A DNA stretch of 64,000 nucleotides, taken from NCBI GenBank assembly GCA_030549175.1, contig JAUKUA010000002.1, positions 1,488,001 to 1,552,000 on the forward strand, written 5' to 3'. Every line of letters begins with the position of its first letter. Within the stretch, counting starts at the first letter, position 1. Both the position numbers and the translations under genes were made by a program. Positions 34,191-45,145 of the stretch are shown here, piece after piece. The notes under the pieces were generated by a model. That model was not told the origin of the DNA and ran no database searches. It worked only from the letters and a program-made list of their open reading frames with translations. Source of the stretch: Lasiosphaeris hirsuta (Eukaryota > Ascomycota > Sordariomycetes > Sordariales > Lasiosphaeriaceae).

Positions 34191-35753
34191 CTATTGTTCA
34201 GGATTATTCGTGACCCCCCCATTCTTGCTCCTCCCGTCCCTCTGCGACAACAACATCTTACCCTTCAGATCTTCTGATTCGCCAATGGACTTTAGCAGAT
34301 GACGATTTCCGGAGTCAAGCTTGCCCCTACGCCTCTGAAGGCGGTCCTGTGCAGCCATGAACACTTGGCCCGAGATATACGTGCCCTTGAGCCACCTGTG
34401 ACCTGAGCCCGTGGCAAACTCGCGCCTCCCGTGGACCAGCCTCGTGTTGTCGAAGACCGCACACTCGCCCGGCTTGAGCTTAACCTCAAACATGCTACCT
34501 AGCGCTTCAAGGCTAGCCTGGAAGGCAGTTGCGGCTGTCTTCCACTCGGCCAGACCCACTCTGCTAGGACGGCTTTCATCCATGAGCTCCCTACTGAAGG
34601 GTGCCTGGAAAGGGGGCGACCAGTATATCGATCGGATGTGCCCTTCTTTTGTTGTGTTGATGGTTGGATGATGCATCTCGTAGGAATGCCCTCCCTTCTT
34701 GTAGTGAAAATAAACCCACGCATTCATCAAAGTCCGATACGAATCTGGACTCGTCGCCCTCATATCAATCGCAGCGCGTAACCCATCACTAAAGAGGGAC
34801 TCGCCGCCCTCGCAGCTGTTAGCGATGCAGTGCAGCAACTGCAGCCGCGGTCTCGGGATGTGATACAGGAGGTCCTGGTGCAGTCCAAGGAACTGGTTCG
34901 TGTACGCGACGTTCTCGGCGTGCGGCTTGGACTGCACGTCCCACGTGAGGCCGTAGAAGGTGTGCTGCAAGGTGCCGATGCGCTGGCCGATGGCCTCCAC
35001 CTCGGTCTCGCCCTCGGGCACCCCCGTGATGAATATCAAGCCCGTCTCGGCCAGCGCCTCAAAAGCTCGGTAGTAGGCGTCTTCACTGTGCAGCCAGTCT
35101 TCGTATGCGACGCGGCAGTATCCGCTTTCGAGCAGGCCCTCGTACGTGGCCTTGTCCCAGGGCGTGCGCGCGACGGGCTCATGGTGGATAGGGCGAATGT
35201 TCTTGTCGCGGCGCCAGGCCTCGACGTCGGCGGCGGGAAAGACGGCGGTGTGCGTGCCCGTGGGGCCGGCTGAGTCGGGTTTCCAGACGACTTGGAGGGA
35301 GCCGTCAGGGAGGACGTCGGCGCTTTCTGCCTCTGGGTTGTCGGGAAGCGCGACGGTCGAGAAATTCTTTTGGCCCGAGTTCGGATCAACGCAGTGCGCG
35401 CAAGTGCAGCTATCGCGCAGCCAGAGAAGAGACAGGATGAGGTCGGGGCCGTCGTTGAACTTGAGGGTCATCGCGGTCCCGTCAGTGGGCTCGTGCGTGT
35501 GAAAGGTGATCTCCTTGATGTTTGCGCCATCGCTGCTGGTCTGGAGCGTGCTTTCGCTGCTCTGCCTCCGCGTCGGGGCGTAGCTCAGGGGGCGGAATTG
35601 CGAAGGCGACGTGTTGATCGGCCGTCTGGAACACGTTGCGGTGCGGACAGAGTGCGAGAAAAGGCAACGCCGCAAAGCCGAGAGAGTCGTGGGCGCGAGC
35701 TGAGCTCTGAGTAGCCCCGCTGTTGCAAGCGAGATACGCGGTAGCGGAGGCAT
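34191..35753 (-). CDS. gamma-butyrobetaine-dioxygenase-like 2-oxoglutarate/Fe(II) oxygenase (TauD family)
   Basis: A single exon of about 520 residues. The first ~65 residues are rich in Arg, Ser and Ala and lack acidic residues, a likely mitochondrial targeting sequence. A small N-terminal zinc module shows WLRDSCTCAHCVDPNSGQ (Cys116, 118, 121). The TauD fold has the iron ligands His292 and Asp294 in LGLHQDLLYH and the distal His at about 441 in NTRLVHGRREF, followed by HRWLKGTYI. This is the layout of gamma-butyrobetaine hydroxylase and trimethyllysine dioxygenase, which act in carnitine biosynthesis; fungal copies may have other substrates. An in-frame ATG lies 33 nt upstream at 35786. Confidence 0.85.
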   Translation of the reverse strand: MPPLPRISLATAGLLRAQLAPTTLSALRRCLFSHSVRTATCSRRPINTSPSQFRPLSYAPTRRQSSESTLQTSSDGANIKEITFHTHEPTDGTAMTLKFNDGPDLILSLLWLRDSCTCAHCVDPNSGQKNFSTVALPDNPEAESADVLPDGSLQVVWKPDSAGPTGTHTAVFPAADVEAWRRDKNIRPIHHEPVARTPWDKATYEGLLESGYCRVAYEDWLHSEDAYYRAFEALAETGLIFITGVPEGETEVEAIGQRIGTLQHTFYGLTWDVQSKPHAENVAYTNQFLGLHQDLLYHIPRPRLQLLHCIANSCEGGESLFSDGLRAAIDMRATSPDSYRTLMNAWVYFHYKKGGHSYEMHHPTINTTKEGHIRSIYWSPPFQAPFSRELMDESRPSRVGLAEWKTAATAFQASLEALGSMFEVKLKPGECAVFDNTRLVHGRREFATGSGHRWLKGTYISGQVFMAAQDRLQRRRGKLDSGNRHLLKSIGESEDLKGKMLLSQRDGRSKNGGVTNNPEQ

Positions 35754-36242
35754 CGCTGACCAAAAGCTTGGGGAGGAAACACGCAAAGGGACTGGAAAAC
35801 GAGAAGAGAAGCTATCACGGTTTTTTTTTGGGGGGGGTCAACAAAACAGGCGAGCCCAGATCCACTAGCTACCGTTGGTCACCCACCATTTCAAGACAAA
35901 TTTTGTAGCGAAAAAAAGAAAGGAACACATTCAAGTTCATTCAATCACAGCCAGCACACTACATAAATACAAATAAGAGAAAGATGAGAACTTTCGGGGC
36001 TCGTATGATCAGGAACGCCAGCTATGAAGCTCTTGGGCGGGGCATGGACGAAGGGAAGAGGAGCTCCAGCAGCTGCCGCGCTTGCTCCCGCAAAGCATGT
36101 GCCATGTGCCGAGTCAAAGCGCGGGGCTATCTCAGCTCAGGATTGCAAAACCCTAACCCTCTCTTCCGAGGCCGAGTCAAGTCCGAGTGCCAATTGCCGC
36201 TTGCCCCTGAGTTTGGAGTCCCAAGAAACAATCCACAATATC
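35754..36242. other. intergenic region
   Basis: Contains a T8-G8 run (35820-35838) and a CCCTAACCCT word at about 36153. No gene is recognised. Confidence 0.5.
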
Positions 36243-38284
36243 TCAAACTATTGTGATGACTTCTTGCTTAGACGGCTCAAACCAAGCTTCAAGCTCCTCG
36301 TAGCCGCTACAAACAACATACCCAAGCCTCTCGTACTTACCCTTGTGGCCAGGGGAAAGCCCCAGGAGCAAAAAGACGAGCAGTCGGTAGCCGTCGGTTT
36401 TCGCGACACTATCAAGCCGTCCAATCCACTGCCCAACGAAAAAGAAATAAACAGGAGACCCAGCTCTAGCTCTTTGCTGCACCGCTCCGGGGGTCAGCAG
36501 AGACCGACGAACCGATCTCTCCATTACCCCACGCTGATTTGTCCCATCAAACTCCTCCAAAATTGTGTCGGGGGATATGTGGAGCTTGGAGTTGTCACGC
36601 ATCACGTGGTATCGCGATGTGTGTGAGCCCTGGAGTGCTGCCTTGAAGACATGTCCACGCAGGGCGATCCAACCGCCTTGTGCTCTGCCTAGCGGATTCT
36701 GGCCTTGTGGGATACACTCGAAGGCTTCAACAGTACTCCTTGGGAACCATCGCCCTTTCTGGAAGTCGTTGGTGCGCTGGAGACAAACCCCTCCAGAAAT
36801 TGAGGCCCAAGAAAATGTTGGGGCGTTGTATTCCGGCAACGCGTACGTGATATCAAGAGCTTCCCATGCAAGATCGCGGATGAGTGTCTTGGACCACAGG
36901 CCGGCGACATACTCAGATCGAGTCATGTCTTGGATGACCCTTGCAATGCCGGAGAGTGCAGGCAACCTGTCCTTGATAAATGAGATCTGCCGCTCCGTAT
37001 ATCTTTCGAGGATGTCGTGCCACGTTCTGTGAGCCTCTTCCTCGTCAGCCATGGAAAATACCGACTTGAACGGGTCCGTGAACTGCCCCAAAAGACCACA
37101 CTCGCAGGTGCTCCCAGATAGACACGTCCATCGAAGCTCGTGTTTAGTGTAGGCTAGAATCCGGGTTGAGAGCATCCTCTCCTGCAGGGTCCAGGCTCTG
37201 GTATCCAGCGGCATCGAGTCTTCCTCGTCCAAGTCATCTGTGTGTGTATATATCCCGGGTATGACGCGAGCGCGCAAGACGGTGGGCCGGCCGTTTTCGT
37301 CGTGCCATTCCACCTCATAGGGCTCCCCAAACTCGGCAGCATGGTGTTCATGGGACAAAAAGCCCTCATCCGAGGCAGCTGCTGTGCCAGCGGCCAGGGT
37401 TAGGTACGCGTTTCGGTACACGGTAGCCATCTTGGACGACTCGACTTCCCAGTCGCTTGCCGAGTCCTGGATGATGCATAGCGCGTCTATCCAGAGGTAC
37501 CGCTGCTCGAGTCCCCTAGTGACAGCAATCGCATCTTGTATCGTCTGCGGCAGCGTGGAAAGGGGGATGCCTTTCTTCGCGTCGTTGATGTTGGTGGTTG
37601 TTGTCGTCACGGTGCGCCCCGTACCCCAGCAATAGCTGAGGGCCAAATATGTGACTTGGGACGGCAGTGATGCGCTCTCGACGAGCCGTACTTGGACTTC
37701 ATTAGCCAAGCCTACATCGATCATGCGTGTTGGTGGCTCCGGCGACGGGATCTTGCACCTGGCGTGGTTTTTTTCGCAATCTTGAAGGCAAGACCGGATG
37801 AAGTCAAAGGCTTCGGGGGAGTCTGGACTGGAACTGAGCTCGGCACTGTGGACAATGGACGGCCAAGCAGGCGACTGATCTGGACCGACTGGTATTAGCA
37901 CATCTACGTATTACAGAGCGGGCCGGGGAGTCAAGGATTTTTATCGCAAACATTCAACATACCAATCGGGCTGTATATTTGCAGCGCCGCCTGTATTCCC
38001 GAAGTCGACAGCGTCTCCAAATCACAAGCCCCTGATGCGCGGATCCAAAGTGAGATGCGCGAAGCGGTCAGAGGCGTCAGCTTGTGATGCAGAATTGCGC
38101 CGACGATAAAGCTGCAGTACGCGCATCCCCCCGCGGCCGATTTCTCAAAGTCTTGAAAATAGTGGATGGTGATCTGTTTGGGCTCATCCGCACCAACGGC
38201 AACCGACGATATATTCTGCTCGATTTGTTGTCGAGAGAGCTGTAAGTCGCGGCAGGTTTCACAGCTCATCTTTGCCCTTTGCAT
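36243..38284 (-). CDS. HET-domain (heterokaryon incompatibility) protein, intact
   Basis: Two exons (complement of 37963-38284 and 36243-37888) give about 655 residues. The N-terminal region carries CETCRDLQL and a second Cys pair (GGCAYCSF), a pattern common before HET domains. The HET domain shows its three signature blocks: YLALSYCWG, then RYLWIDALCIIQD and ARAWTLQERMLSTR-like DTRAWTLQERMLS. A long C-terminal region of unknown role follows. HET domains resemble TIR folds and cause cell death when triggered by genetically different partners. The single GT-AG intron keeps frame (SPI/VGPDQ). The start at 38284 is one of two close in-frame ATGs; the other is 38269. No inactivating change is seen, unlike the other HET loci in the window. 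Confidence 0.9.
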
Positions 38285-39160
38285 CTGCCAATTTCCAAGT
38301 CTGCTTTTGGTAACTGCAAGGTACTTAGGGAAATAGAGTTTGAAGAGGGGAGTTTTTGTGTCTTGAGCAGTGGGATGCACCCGCCCAAGATATAGGCTTA
38401 GGTCTTGGCAGAGGATGCGGAGCCACCTACCTGTTGAATTGCAAGTGCCTAGCTCCTATTGGCAACTACGATCCCGAGTTGCTACTAGTAGCATACAGTT
38501 TCCTTTCCGAAAGGCAGAAATTTTCACCAAAGTCATCCGAGTCCGAATCATCACCCGTATTCCATGATAATTATCTACTTGTTTCTGGCATATTCTAGGA
38601 GTGTCGTGCTCAAATTCGGAGTCAGCGACCAACTAGACCGTGGTAGGTTTTTGAGTTTGCTAATAATTTAGAGTAATGCTGGGGGTCTTGTGTGGTGGGT
38701 ATTGTATCTCAGCTCAACAGTTCAAGTGCAAAAAAGTAGGAATTGGTAGTGCAGGGCATCCCAGTCAAGTGATACAAAGTCAACAGAACCGAGCCAAGTT
38801 CCAACAGTCAAAGAAAACGTAGAAACTACTGTTGGTTCATGCTGAACAATGCTGACGAGTTGATATAGATATTCAAGTTGGTTATCTTCGAGAAGGAAAG
38901 TGCCCGGTTGTGACAAGGGTAAAGGATGTTATCCCAACAATATGCTTCAATTCTTTGTACGTCGTTCAACTCTTGGAATTTCCCTCTAATACCTCGGCCT
39001 AACTACTCCAGTATAAATATTTAGTCACCCTCACGCCTACTTGTGTTTTTGGTCCTACCAATGGTTCCAAGAATTCCAAGTTGAATAGGAGACATGCCAA
39101 CTTGACTCATCACACAATACTTCCCAACTGCCTAGGTACCTACCTTGCCTTATCTCCACC
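38285..39160. other. intergenic region
   Basis: AT-rich upstream region of the HET and PAN loci. No gene is recognised. Confidence 0.5.
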
Positions 39161-40078
39161 ATGCTGGTGACAACAACGCATCCATTCGTTATGTTGTTGT
39201 TGGCGGCTAGATCTGCGATGTCGGTTGGTAAGAAATTACAGGAGCCAGCCTATTCACTTACATGTTCAAGTAAGTGTAACTGACATCTCATGGAACATCA
39301 ATCAAAGCCCTGACTGAAACCTCGCAAAACGCTACTATCCAAAAACGCGACGACGGCGGGCCTAGAGTGGACGGCGTCAGCTGCAACCGCTCAAACAACA
39401 CAATCTACCGTACACGCGCGCAGGGCGGGAATACCTGATCATGTGCGGCCAGGAGTACATTGACCTCGGCCATGGCAACCTCGCCAAGAGCGAACAGCCC
39501 GACTACGAGCACTGCGCCCAATTCTGCGAGAGAGCCCCCAGATGCATCACCTTCTCTTACGTCACCGGCTGGTACCCGATCCACAACTGCTACCTCAAGA
39601 ACTTCACCAAGCCTGCCCGCACTAATAACAAACGCGCGTCTGGGGAGGCCCCGATCAAGATCCCTTGTCGAGGCTCCTGCCGGGTTTGCTTCCAAGTACA
39701 AGAGTACGGTAAGTACCTTGGTTTATTCTGATGATGGGACGGTTGAGTAGCTGACAGCCATACTACTAGTCCCCGTGAAGCACCGGGACCCCAGTAACTG
39801 CGGGCACTGCGGGCACTGCGGCCTCACAAGTGCCGGGTGCTAGCTGTCCGGGGTTGAACGGCACCTTCGTGAGGGCGGGGGACGGCGGCAGTGTTGTCAC
39901 TTACTTAGTTTATTGCTTTGCCGACTAGCCGCACAACGATATCAGGACTTTGCGTGAGAATACTTATGAGCGCTGCGCTAAAGCGTGTACGGGCACGAAA
40001 GGCTGTTATTCTTTTTCATTTGTCCCAAGTTATTATGAGCTGCAGGATAATTGCTTTTTGAAGGACAAGCAGTTTTGA
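39161..40078 (+). pseudogene. secreted PAN/apple-domain protein, broken
   Basis: ATG 39161 opens a hydrophobic leader (FVMLLLAARSAMS), followed by an intron (donor GTAAGA) and a Cys/Asn-rich segment. A first PAN-like unit reads YLIMCGQEYIDLGHGN, HCAQFCERAPRCITFSYV and NCYLKNF. It is one base out of frame with the preceding exon (frameshift near 39425). After another intron there is a Thr/Ala/Gly linker in a shifted frame. A second unit reads CPGLNGTFVRAGDG, ERCAKACTGTKGCYSFSFV and DNCFLKDKQF, with a TAG at 39926 after CFAD. PAN modules bind sugars or proteins outside the cell. At least two frameshifts plus one stop argue for a pseudogene, though assembly errors could explain part of this. Confidence 0.55.
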
Positions 40079-40121
40079 GACTGAGCTATGGGTTAGGGTT
40101 GGGCGCAGATGCAGTGCCAAG

Positions 40122-40154
40122 GCGGAGGGAGTGCGGAGGGAGTGCGGAGGGAGT
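40122..40154. repeat. 11-bp tandem repeat, three perfect copies
   Basis: The unit GCGGAGGGAGT occurs three times just downstream of the PAN pseudogene. Confidence 0.9.
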
Positions 40155-40311
40155 GGCAATCGGATGGTGGGCGAAAGGGTGACGTCAGCCATCTCGAGTC
40201 CATGGCCTCCACAATGAAGTTCACTCTCTCTCAAAAATTTTGTAGGAAAACAATATCCGTGACTCATTTCTAATCTCTGTTATAATTCTCGACGAAGAAG
40301 AAAAAAAAATC

Positions 40312-40527
40312 ATGGACCCGCTCAACCCCCTCGCCGACCGCGAAAAGGCGCTTGAGAATCAATATATCAGGGAGAAGGAGTACGTCATAAACTGAAGTCT
40401 TGGATTGAGATGCTGACATTTCATCAGAAAGCAGATGGCGAAAGATAGGGCAGCAAAGGTCCAAACCGCAAAGGATACATCGAAACAAGGGGAAGGTCAG
40501 GGTCAACCAGGTCAAGAGCACAAGTGA
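40312..40527 (+). CDS. very small protein resembling the mitochondrial ATPase inhibitor IATP
   Basis: Two exons (40312-40379 and 40428-40527) encode 55 residues. The splice has a GTACGT donor, a TGCTGAC branch site and a CAG acceptor. The first exon ends NQYIREKE and the second begins with KQMAKDRAAK; together LADREKALENQYIREKEK matches the Glu/Lys/Arg helix of IATP, which inhibits F1-ATPase hydrolysis. No clear mitochondrial presequence is present and the C-terminus is Gln/Gly-rich, so it could be a divergent or non-mitochondrial relative. The gene is easily missed by automatic calling because each exon is short. Confidence 0.55.
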
Positions 40528-40750
40528 TGGCGCTTTAGTTTCACCGGAATCGGTTTGGCCAACGACAAGTCAATTGATGGTGATCCCCAAGATGCGGCAT
40601 TCTGTGTTATATCGTTCTTATTTGTTATAGGATGGAAAGGTGCCCCTGTAATAACCCGAAATTCCGATAACAATCTCTTCAGCTCAGTCATTCTATCCCA
40701 TTATCGATGTTATGCAATGTCAGTAGTTGCGCGGCTTCTGGTATCAGCCT

Positions 40751-42569
40751 TCAAAGGGTTGCACCACCTTCTTCATCGTCATCCTGGCCGTGGTAGTTCC
40801 TACCTCCACGATACCGTCCGACCTGGGCGTCGAGAATCTCCTCGTAAACAGTTTGGACAGAAACAGGCCTCGCGGCAGTCGCCCGAGAAGAGTTCCCATC
40901 ACCATGACCTAACCCGATGCCGAGCCGGCTCATCCTCGAAACCAAGTCGTTACCTTCCTCCTCTTGTGCCAAGGCGCTGCCGTCAATCGCTATCATTGAG
41001 GCGCCGTGGTTGGTAGTACGCGTTGGGTCACTCGGCGTGTTGTTGGAGTCAAAGGGGTTGCGGAAAACTGAACGCTCCCTGATGGCCTTGAAGGTCAGGG
41101 CGCGGATACCTTTGACCACCTGCTCAAGCACTTGGTTCCGCCGAGTTTCTGCCTCCTTGCCGTCCTTGGCAAAGACGTCGGGCGCGCGCCAGTTGCTGTA
41201 GACGTTATGGTGCGATGGGCGCACCTGGACACCGCCATCAATGCATTGCTTCCGGTGCTCCTCGATGTACAGGGCGCAAAGATGACATGTTGGCTTGCTG
41301 CAGCCAATGTACCGGCCAAACTCGGCCTCATTCCAGAAGCGCGGTGTCTCTTCCTCGCTGCCCAGGTTGGCCTGCTCGCTGCGCAGAATCGAGTCCAGTA
41401 ATAGGAGTTCTGCGTGCACGATGGGCGTAAAGTTCGCTTCGGCCTTTTCTTTTATCCTTGTATCGAGACCCCATTGCTGAAGATTGCTCGCGTGTTGGTG
41501 GTAGGCGTCAATGACGGAGCGCTGGTTTGTCATGCGCTTGATTATCTTCTCGGCCGACTTTGCTATGGCGGGCGGTTTGGGATCCGGCTGACTAGACCGA
41601 ACGGCAACCACGCTGAAGTCTTCAAACAACATTGGCCACTCCCTCCGGGCTGATATGAGAATCTTGATTGCGACAAAGTAGGAGAGAAGGCGCCCAAGAG
41701 CGTGGTCGACGTTGGCCCAAGGGTTTTCGCTTGGCCCCGTGCGATCTTTGTTAGACTTGGCCCGGATGAAACGCTCGAGGGGGCCACCGTGAGGGTACCG
41801 GCCATCGATAGCTCTTAAGAGCGTGACGCTCTTGTCGACGACTGGAGTACTCAATAACTTGGTCGGCACGCACCATTTCGAATGATATGTAGCTTACATT
41901 CTTCTTTGCTGACCTTCGGCCGTTGATTAGCAAATATCGCCAAGGGCTTCAAGGCTCGGAGGTCTTTCGATGTTGCGTCTCCTAAGGTAGAGAGTTTGAT
42001 TAGATCCGGACTGCAAAGGGAAAAGTTGTAAGAGTGAACCATGTACCTTCAGCAGTATTTTGAATCGCAGAGTTTTCGATGCAGAAGTCAAGCTGTTGAA
42101 CCAGCGTCCGCGCATAATACTCTACGCGGAGGCGGTTGAAGTCGAGCACAACACGCAGGATCCGTTCAAAGAGCTTGCTCTGGTCGTCTGCCTTGCTGAC
42201 CTCGGCATCTGAAGCTTGACCCGGGCTGAGGATCTCGAGAATGGAGGCGACGTAGGCTTGGACATTTTCAAGACTCTCTCGGCTGCGCCTGTTGGACGCA
42301 AATCGATACTCGATGACGCCAGGCTGTAGCACGGCGAATGCGGTGACAGTGTTGCCACCTCTCTTGTTATCGCAAATCTGGCCAAGTTTGTTGACAAAGT
42401 GTACGAACGTCTGCTTTGGACTTCGGGGGACCACAGTCTCCTGCTCGGGTATCTCGGTGCTGTTGTGAGCCGCAAATATGTCGCTGATACAGGTGAAAAA
42501 AACGACAGGCTCGTAAAACCGTTTGCGGAGGCTGGCAGGCAAGGGGACCAGCGAAAAGTCGTCAGCCAT
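40751..42569 (-). CDS. OTT_1508-like nucleic-acid/nucleotide deaminase family protein
   Basis: Three exons (complement of 42047-42569, 41898-41981, 40751-41841) give about 565 residues. The N-terminal ~330 residues are helical and conserved in fungal relatives (LRKRFYEPVVFF at about 13; QTFVHFVNKLGQICDNKRGG). The deaminase signature follows: HAE at about 345-347 (IVHAELLLLDSI), then GCSKPTCHLCALYI with the CxxC zinc ligands at about 388-391. This is the zinc-dependent cytidine-deaminase fold, with Glu as proton shuttle. Family members are expanded in fungi, and their substrate is unknown. The C-terminus is long and low in complexity. The middle exon is only 84 nt. Splice phases agree, and no inactivating change is seen. 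Confidence 0.8.
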
Positions 42570-43783
42570 GGCTTTTGTTACTAGAAACAGATTCGGATGA
42601 GATGGCAAAAGAACAGAGTGTGACTTCAGGCGGCGCCAGATCTGTTCTCCGTCAGTGCTTGTCAAAAATTGGGATAATAATGGTTGACGGTCGATGTGAT
42701 GATGGACGCCTGGTGTAAGTGAGAAGACTTGGTATAGATGGGCAGGTGTGCTATCTTTATGCACGACCCCAACGATGGGATCGAAAAACCCTATGTTTTG
42801 TCTCTTCTCGATCCCTGCGATCTGCCTCTCTGCCTCTCCGCCTCTCACACACCCAAGGCTGGGAGGCAGAGTCTGCCTCAATCTCAATGTAACCAACGTA
42901 CGTACAGTTGGGGCATACAAGGCAACCACGACAGCTGCGCATAAACCCAATCAGCTCTCTGAGGCATCCAGTCGTTTTGGAAGGTTGAACCCAAGATGGC
43001 CGTAATTACAAGTTGGCTCATCCTTGGGGATACCATCATTTTTCTTCGGCCTGCATCTGGTAAGCCACCCACCCTTTGCGAGCTTTTGGTTGGACAACAT
43101 CTACCAATCGGAACCGGCGTATTGTGACCTGCATTGGCGGCTCTTGGCAGTAGGCCTTATCCAGTGGGCCTCAATTCTGGCAGATGTTTTGTTGGACTGC
43201 AAGGACGAACGATGAAAGAACATGAAGGAAGAACTGACAGCAACAAATACGCGGGGGGGGATCAGAATGGCCTGGAAATCGGCCATGTCGACAAAATATC
43301 GGCAACCTGATAGCGGGGCAGTCCATCAATGCTGGTCGGCCTCCTGCATGCTGGCTGTGTTGGCTGTCTTGGGCTCGGCCCGGGTTAAGCCCCCGGCCAG
43401 TAAAGGGGGGCCGACAGTAGGCCTCGCCAGCCTTGACGGGGTCATGGCTTTGATTTGCGAACCATCGAATGCCGGCAAGACTGAAGTGGCAGGAGCTGGC
43501 TATTTCAATGTTGCCCTTTGCCGCCGAGAGCAAGCTCAGAACCCCCATCTGGTCACGGCTCCTCGGGGGTTTATACGCTGCTGCCTTCATTCTCGCTTCG
43601 TGCCACAGCTTCGGTCTGCTTCCTTGCCGTTTCTATTTCTGGTTTCTGTTCAACTTGGAACCCAAGAACACCCCATCGCCCCCCCCCCCCCCCCCCCCCC
43701 CCGGCCCCCGGTGCCCCGTTGCACGGTACGCCTCTTGGGTCCCAGATCGCCACTTGAACATTGCATGAGACCCTCCATCACAC
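42570..43783. other. intergenic region with a 24-base C run
   Basis: Holds an uninterrupted C run at 43679-43702. Open frames around it are shadows of low complexity. The promoter of the first C2H2 locus lies at the right end. Confidence 0.55.
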
Positions 43784-44425
43784 ATGTTTAGTGCCATGTA
43801 AGTCTACACCCCCAGATGTGCAAGTATCCAAATGACCAATGGTCATTTTCTAACCCCTCCCAGATATGCCGGTGAATCACCCCCGCTGGGCCCAACCCTG
43901 GAAGAGACGCTGGTTCCGGGCGGTGACTGGTACTATCCTGAGTTCTATCTGTCCGCGCTGGGCGACCCGTTTTGCGCCGGCCCACCAGACATTGAAATGC
44001 CAGCTCACTCCCCCCATCCATTCAACTTGGGCTCCAGTGGCTGGACAGAGTTTGGTTCCCCCTACGCAACTGGTAGCCTTCCGCCTGAGAGCTGGCCCGA
44101 CGGCACCATCGACCCGCGCTTTATAATGCAAGGCAATCCCAGCTCTGCCGAGTTTGACCCCTCCGATTGCATTGCGACAACCACGCTCTTTTTCAACAAT
44201 ACATTTGACCAACCCTTTGGCGAAAGCTACGACTCTCCTTTGAACGAATACGACCCTGCAACTCCACCTAGTCTCGGACCGTCTACACCAGACCAGTACG
44301 ACGACCAGGTGTATGGCACTGGACAAGTCCCCCAGCTGGACTACACTCGGGGGGCTGAACTCGACTTCCTCGACCCTCAAGCCTCTGCCCAGCTGGAGGC
44401 ACTCCTCTTTGCTTCGAGCTCGTAG
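43784..44425 (+). CDS. C2H2 locus 1, upstream reading frame (acidic, Pro/Asp-rich)
   Basis: Exon 1 (43784-43797, only 14 nt) codes MFSA and part of the next codon. It is spliced with a GTAAGT donor to 43864-44425, giving 191 residues. The sequence is rich in Pro, Asp, Glu, Phe and Tyr (DWYYPEFYLSALGDPF; FNNTFDQPFGESYDSP) and resembles an acidic activation domain. It ends in TAG at 44423-44425. The zinc-finger frame begins with ATG 21 nt further on in the same phase. So the two frames are contiguous except for one TAG. It may be the N-terminal part of one protein (via readthrough or splicing), a separate protein from the same mRNA, or a regulatory upstream frame. The neighbouring locus repeats the arrangement exactly. 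Confidence 0.55.
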
Positions 44426-44443
44426 AGCCCCGAAGTTCCCAAC

Positions 44444-45145
44444 ATGGCCGGTTCTCCGCAGGACGAGCAGGGTAACATCCCAATCGACCCGAATCTGGAG
44501 CTTTCCGACATGTACACAAACCCGCCAGCCTTTCCTGGCCCCGTTGTCGGCTACGGTGACCCCGAGTCACAACACACGCTCGCTCCTACAGTCACACATT
44601 TCCCCCAGAACTGGGATCCCACTCTCTTTGCGCCCCCTCCAGCCCGCATGGGCAGTACCTTTCCTCATTTCGAAGGCGACAATCTTCAATCCCCCAAAGA
44701 CGAAGAACCCCCTCAAGACAATGATTCGGGCCAGTCCTCTCCGGAGATCGGGGGGAACGGCGACAACGCGTCACGCAATGACGCTGGAGAGCTTGTTTGC
44801 GGTTTTGTTGACAGTCAAACTTCTACTCCTTGCGAACGATCGTTTAAGCGGGGATGTGACTTGAGGTTGGTCACCGCCGAGGGTTCTTCTCAGGACTAGT
44901 TCGTTGCTGACAAAAAGGGGAACAGAAAACACATGAAGAACCACCTGAGACCCACCATGTGCGAGTTTTGCTCAAAGGGATTCGCCGAAAACAAGGACCT
45001 CAAGCGGCACGTACGCGCGCACCACGGCGACGAGGTGGGGGGCCGGGGTGCAGACTTCCGATGCCCTGCTTGTTCGTATACGACCAACAGGGATGACAAC
45101 TTGAAGCGTCACCGAGACACAAAGGGCCACTGGGGCACGTCCTGA
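44444..45145 (+). CDS. C2H2 locus 1, zinc-finger reading frame
   Basis: Two exons (44444-44865, 44926-45145) give about 213 residues. ATG 44444 has a strong context (A at -3, G at +4). After a Pro/Asp-rich region come three fingers. The first is irregular (CGFVDSQTSTPC with KHMKNH, split by the intron). The second reads CEFCSKGFAENKDLKRHVRAH. The third reads CPACSYTTNRDDNLKRHRDTKGH. It is probably a DNA-binding regulator in the nucleus; the target is unknown. The intron donor (GTTGGT) is weak, but the join restores the first finger. See the upstream frame for the unusual junction. Confidence 0.7.

Noticed and set aside
36150..36165. CCCTAACCCT words (also about 28093) as interstitial telomere repeats
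   Set aside because: Only about one and a half repeat units each. They are too short to distinguish from chance or from a general factor site.
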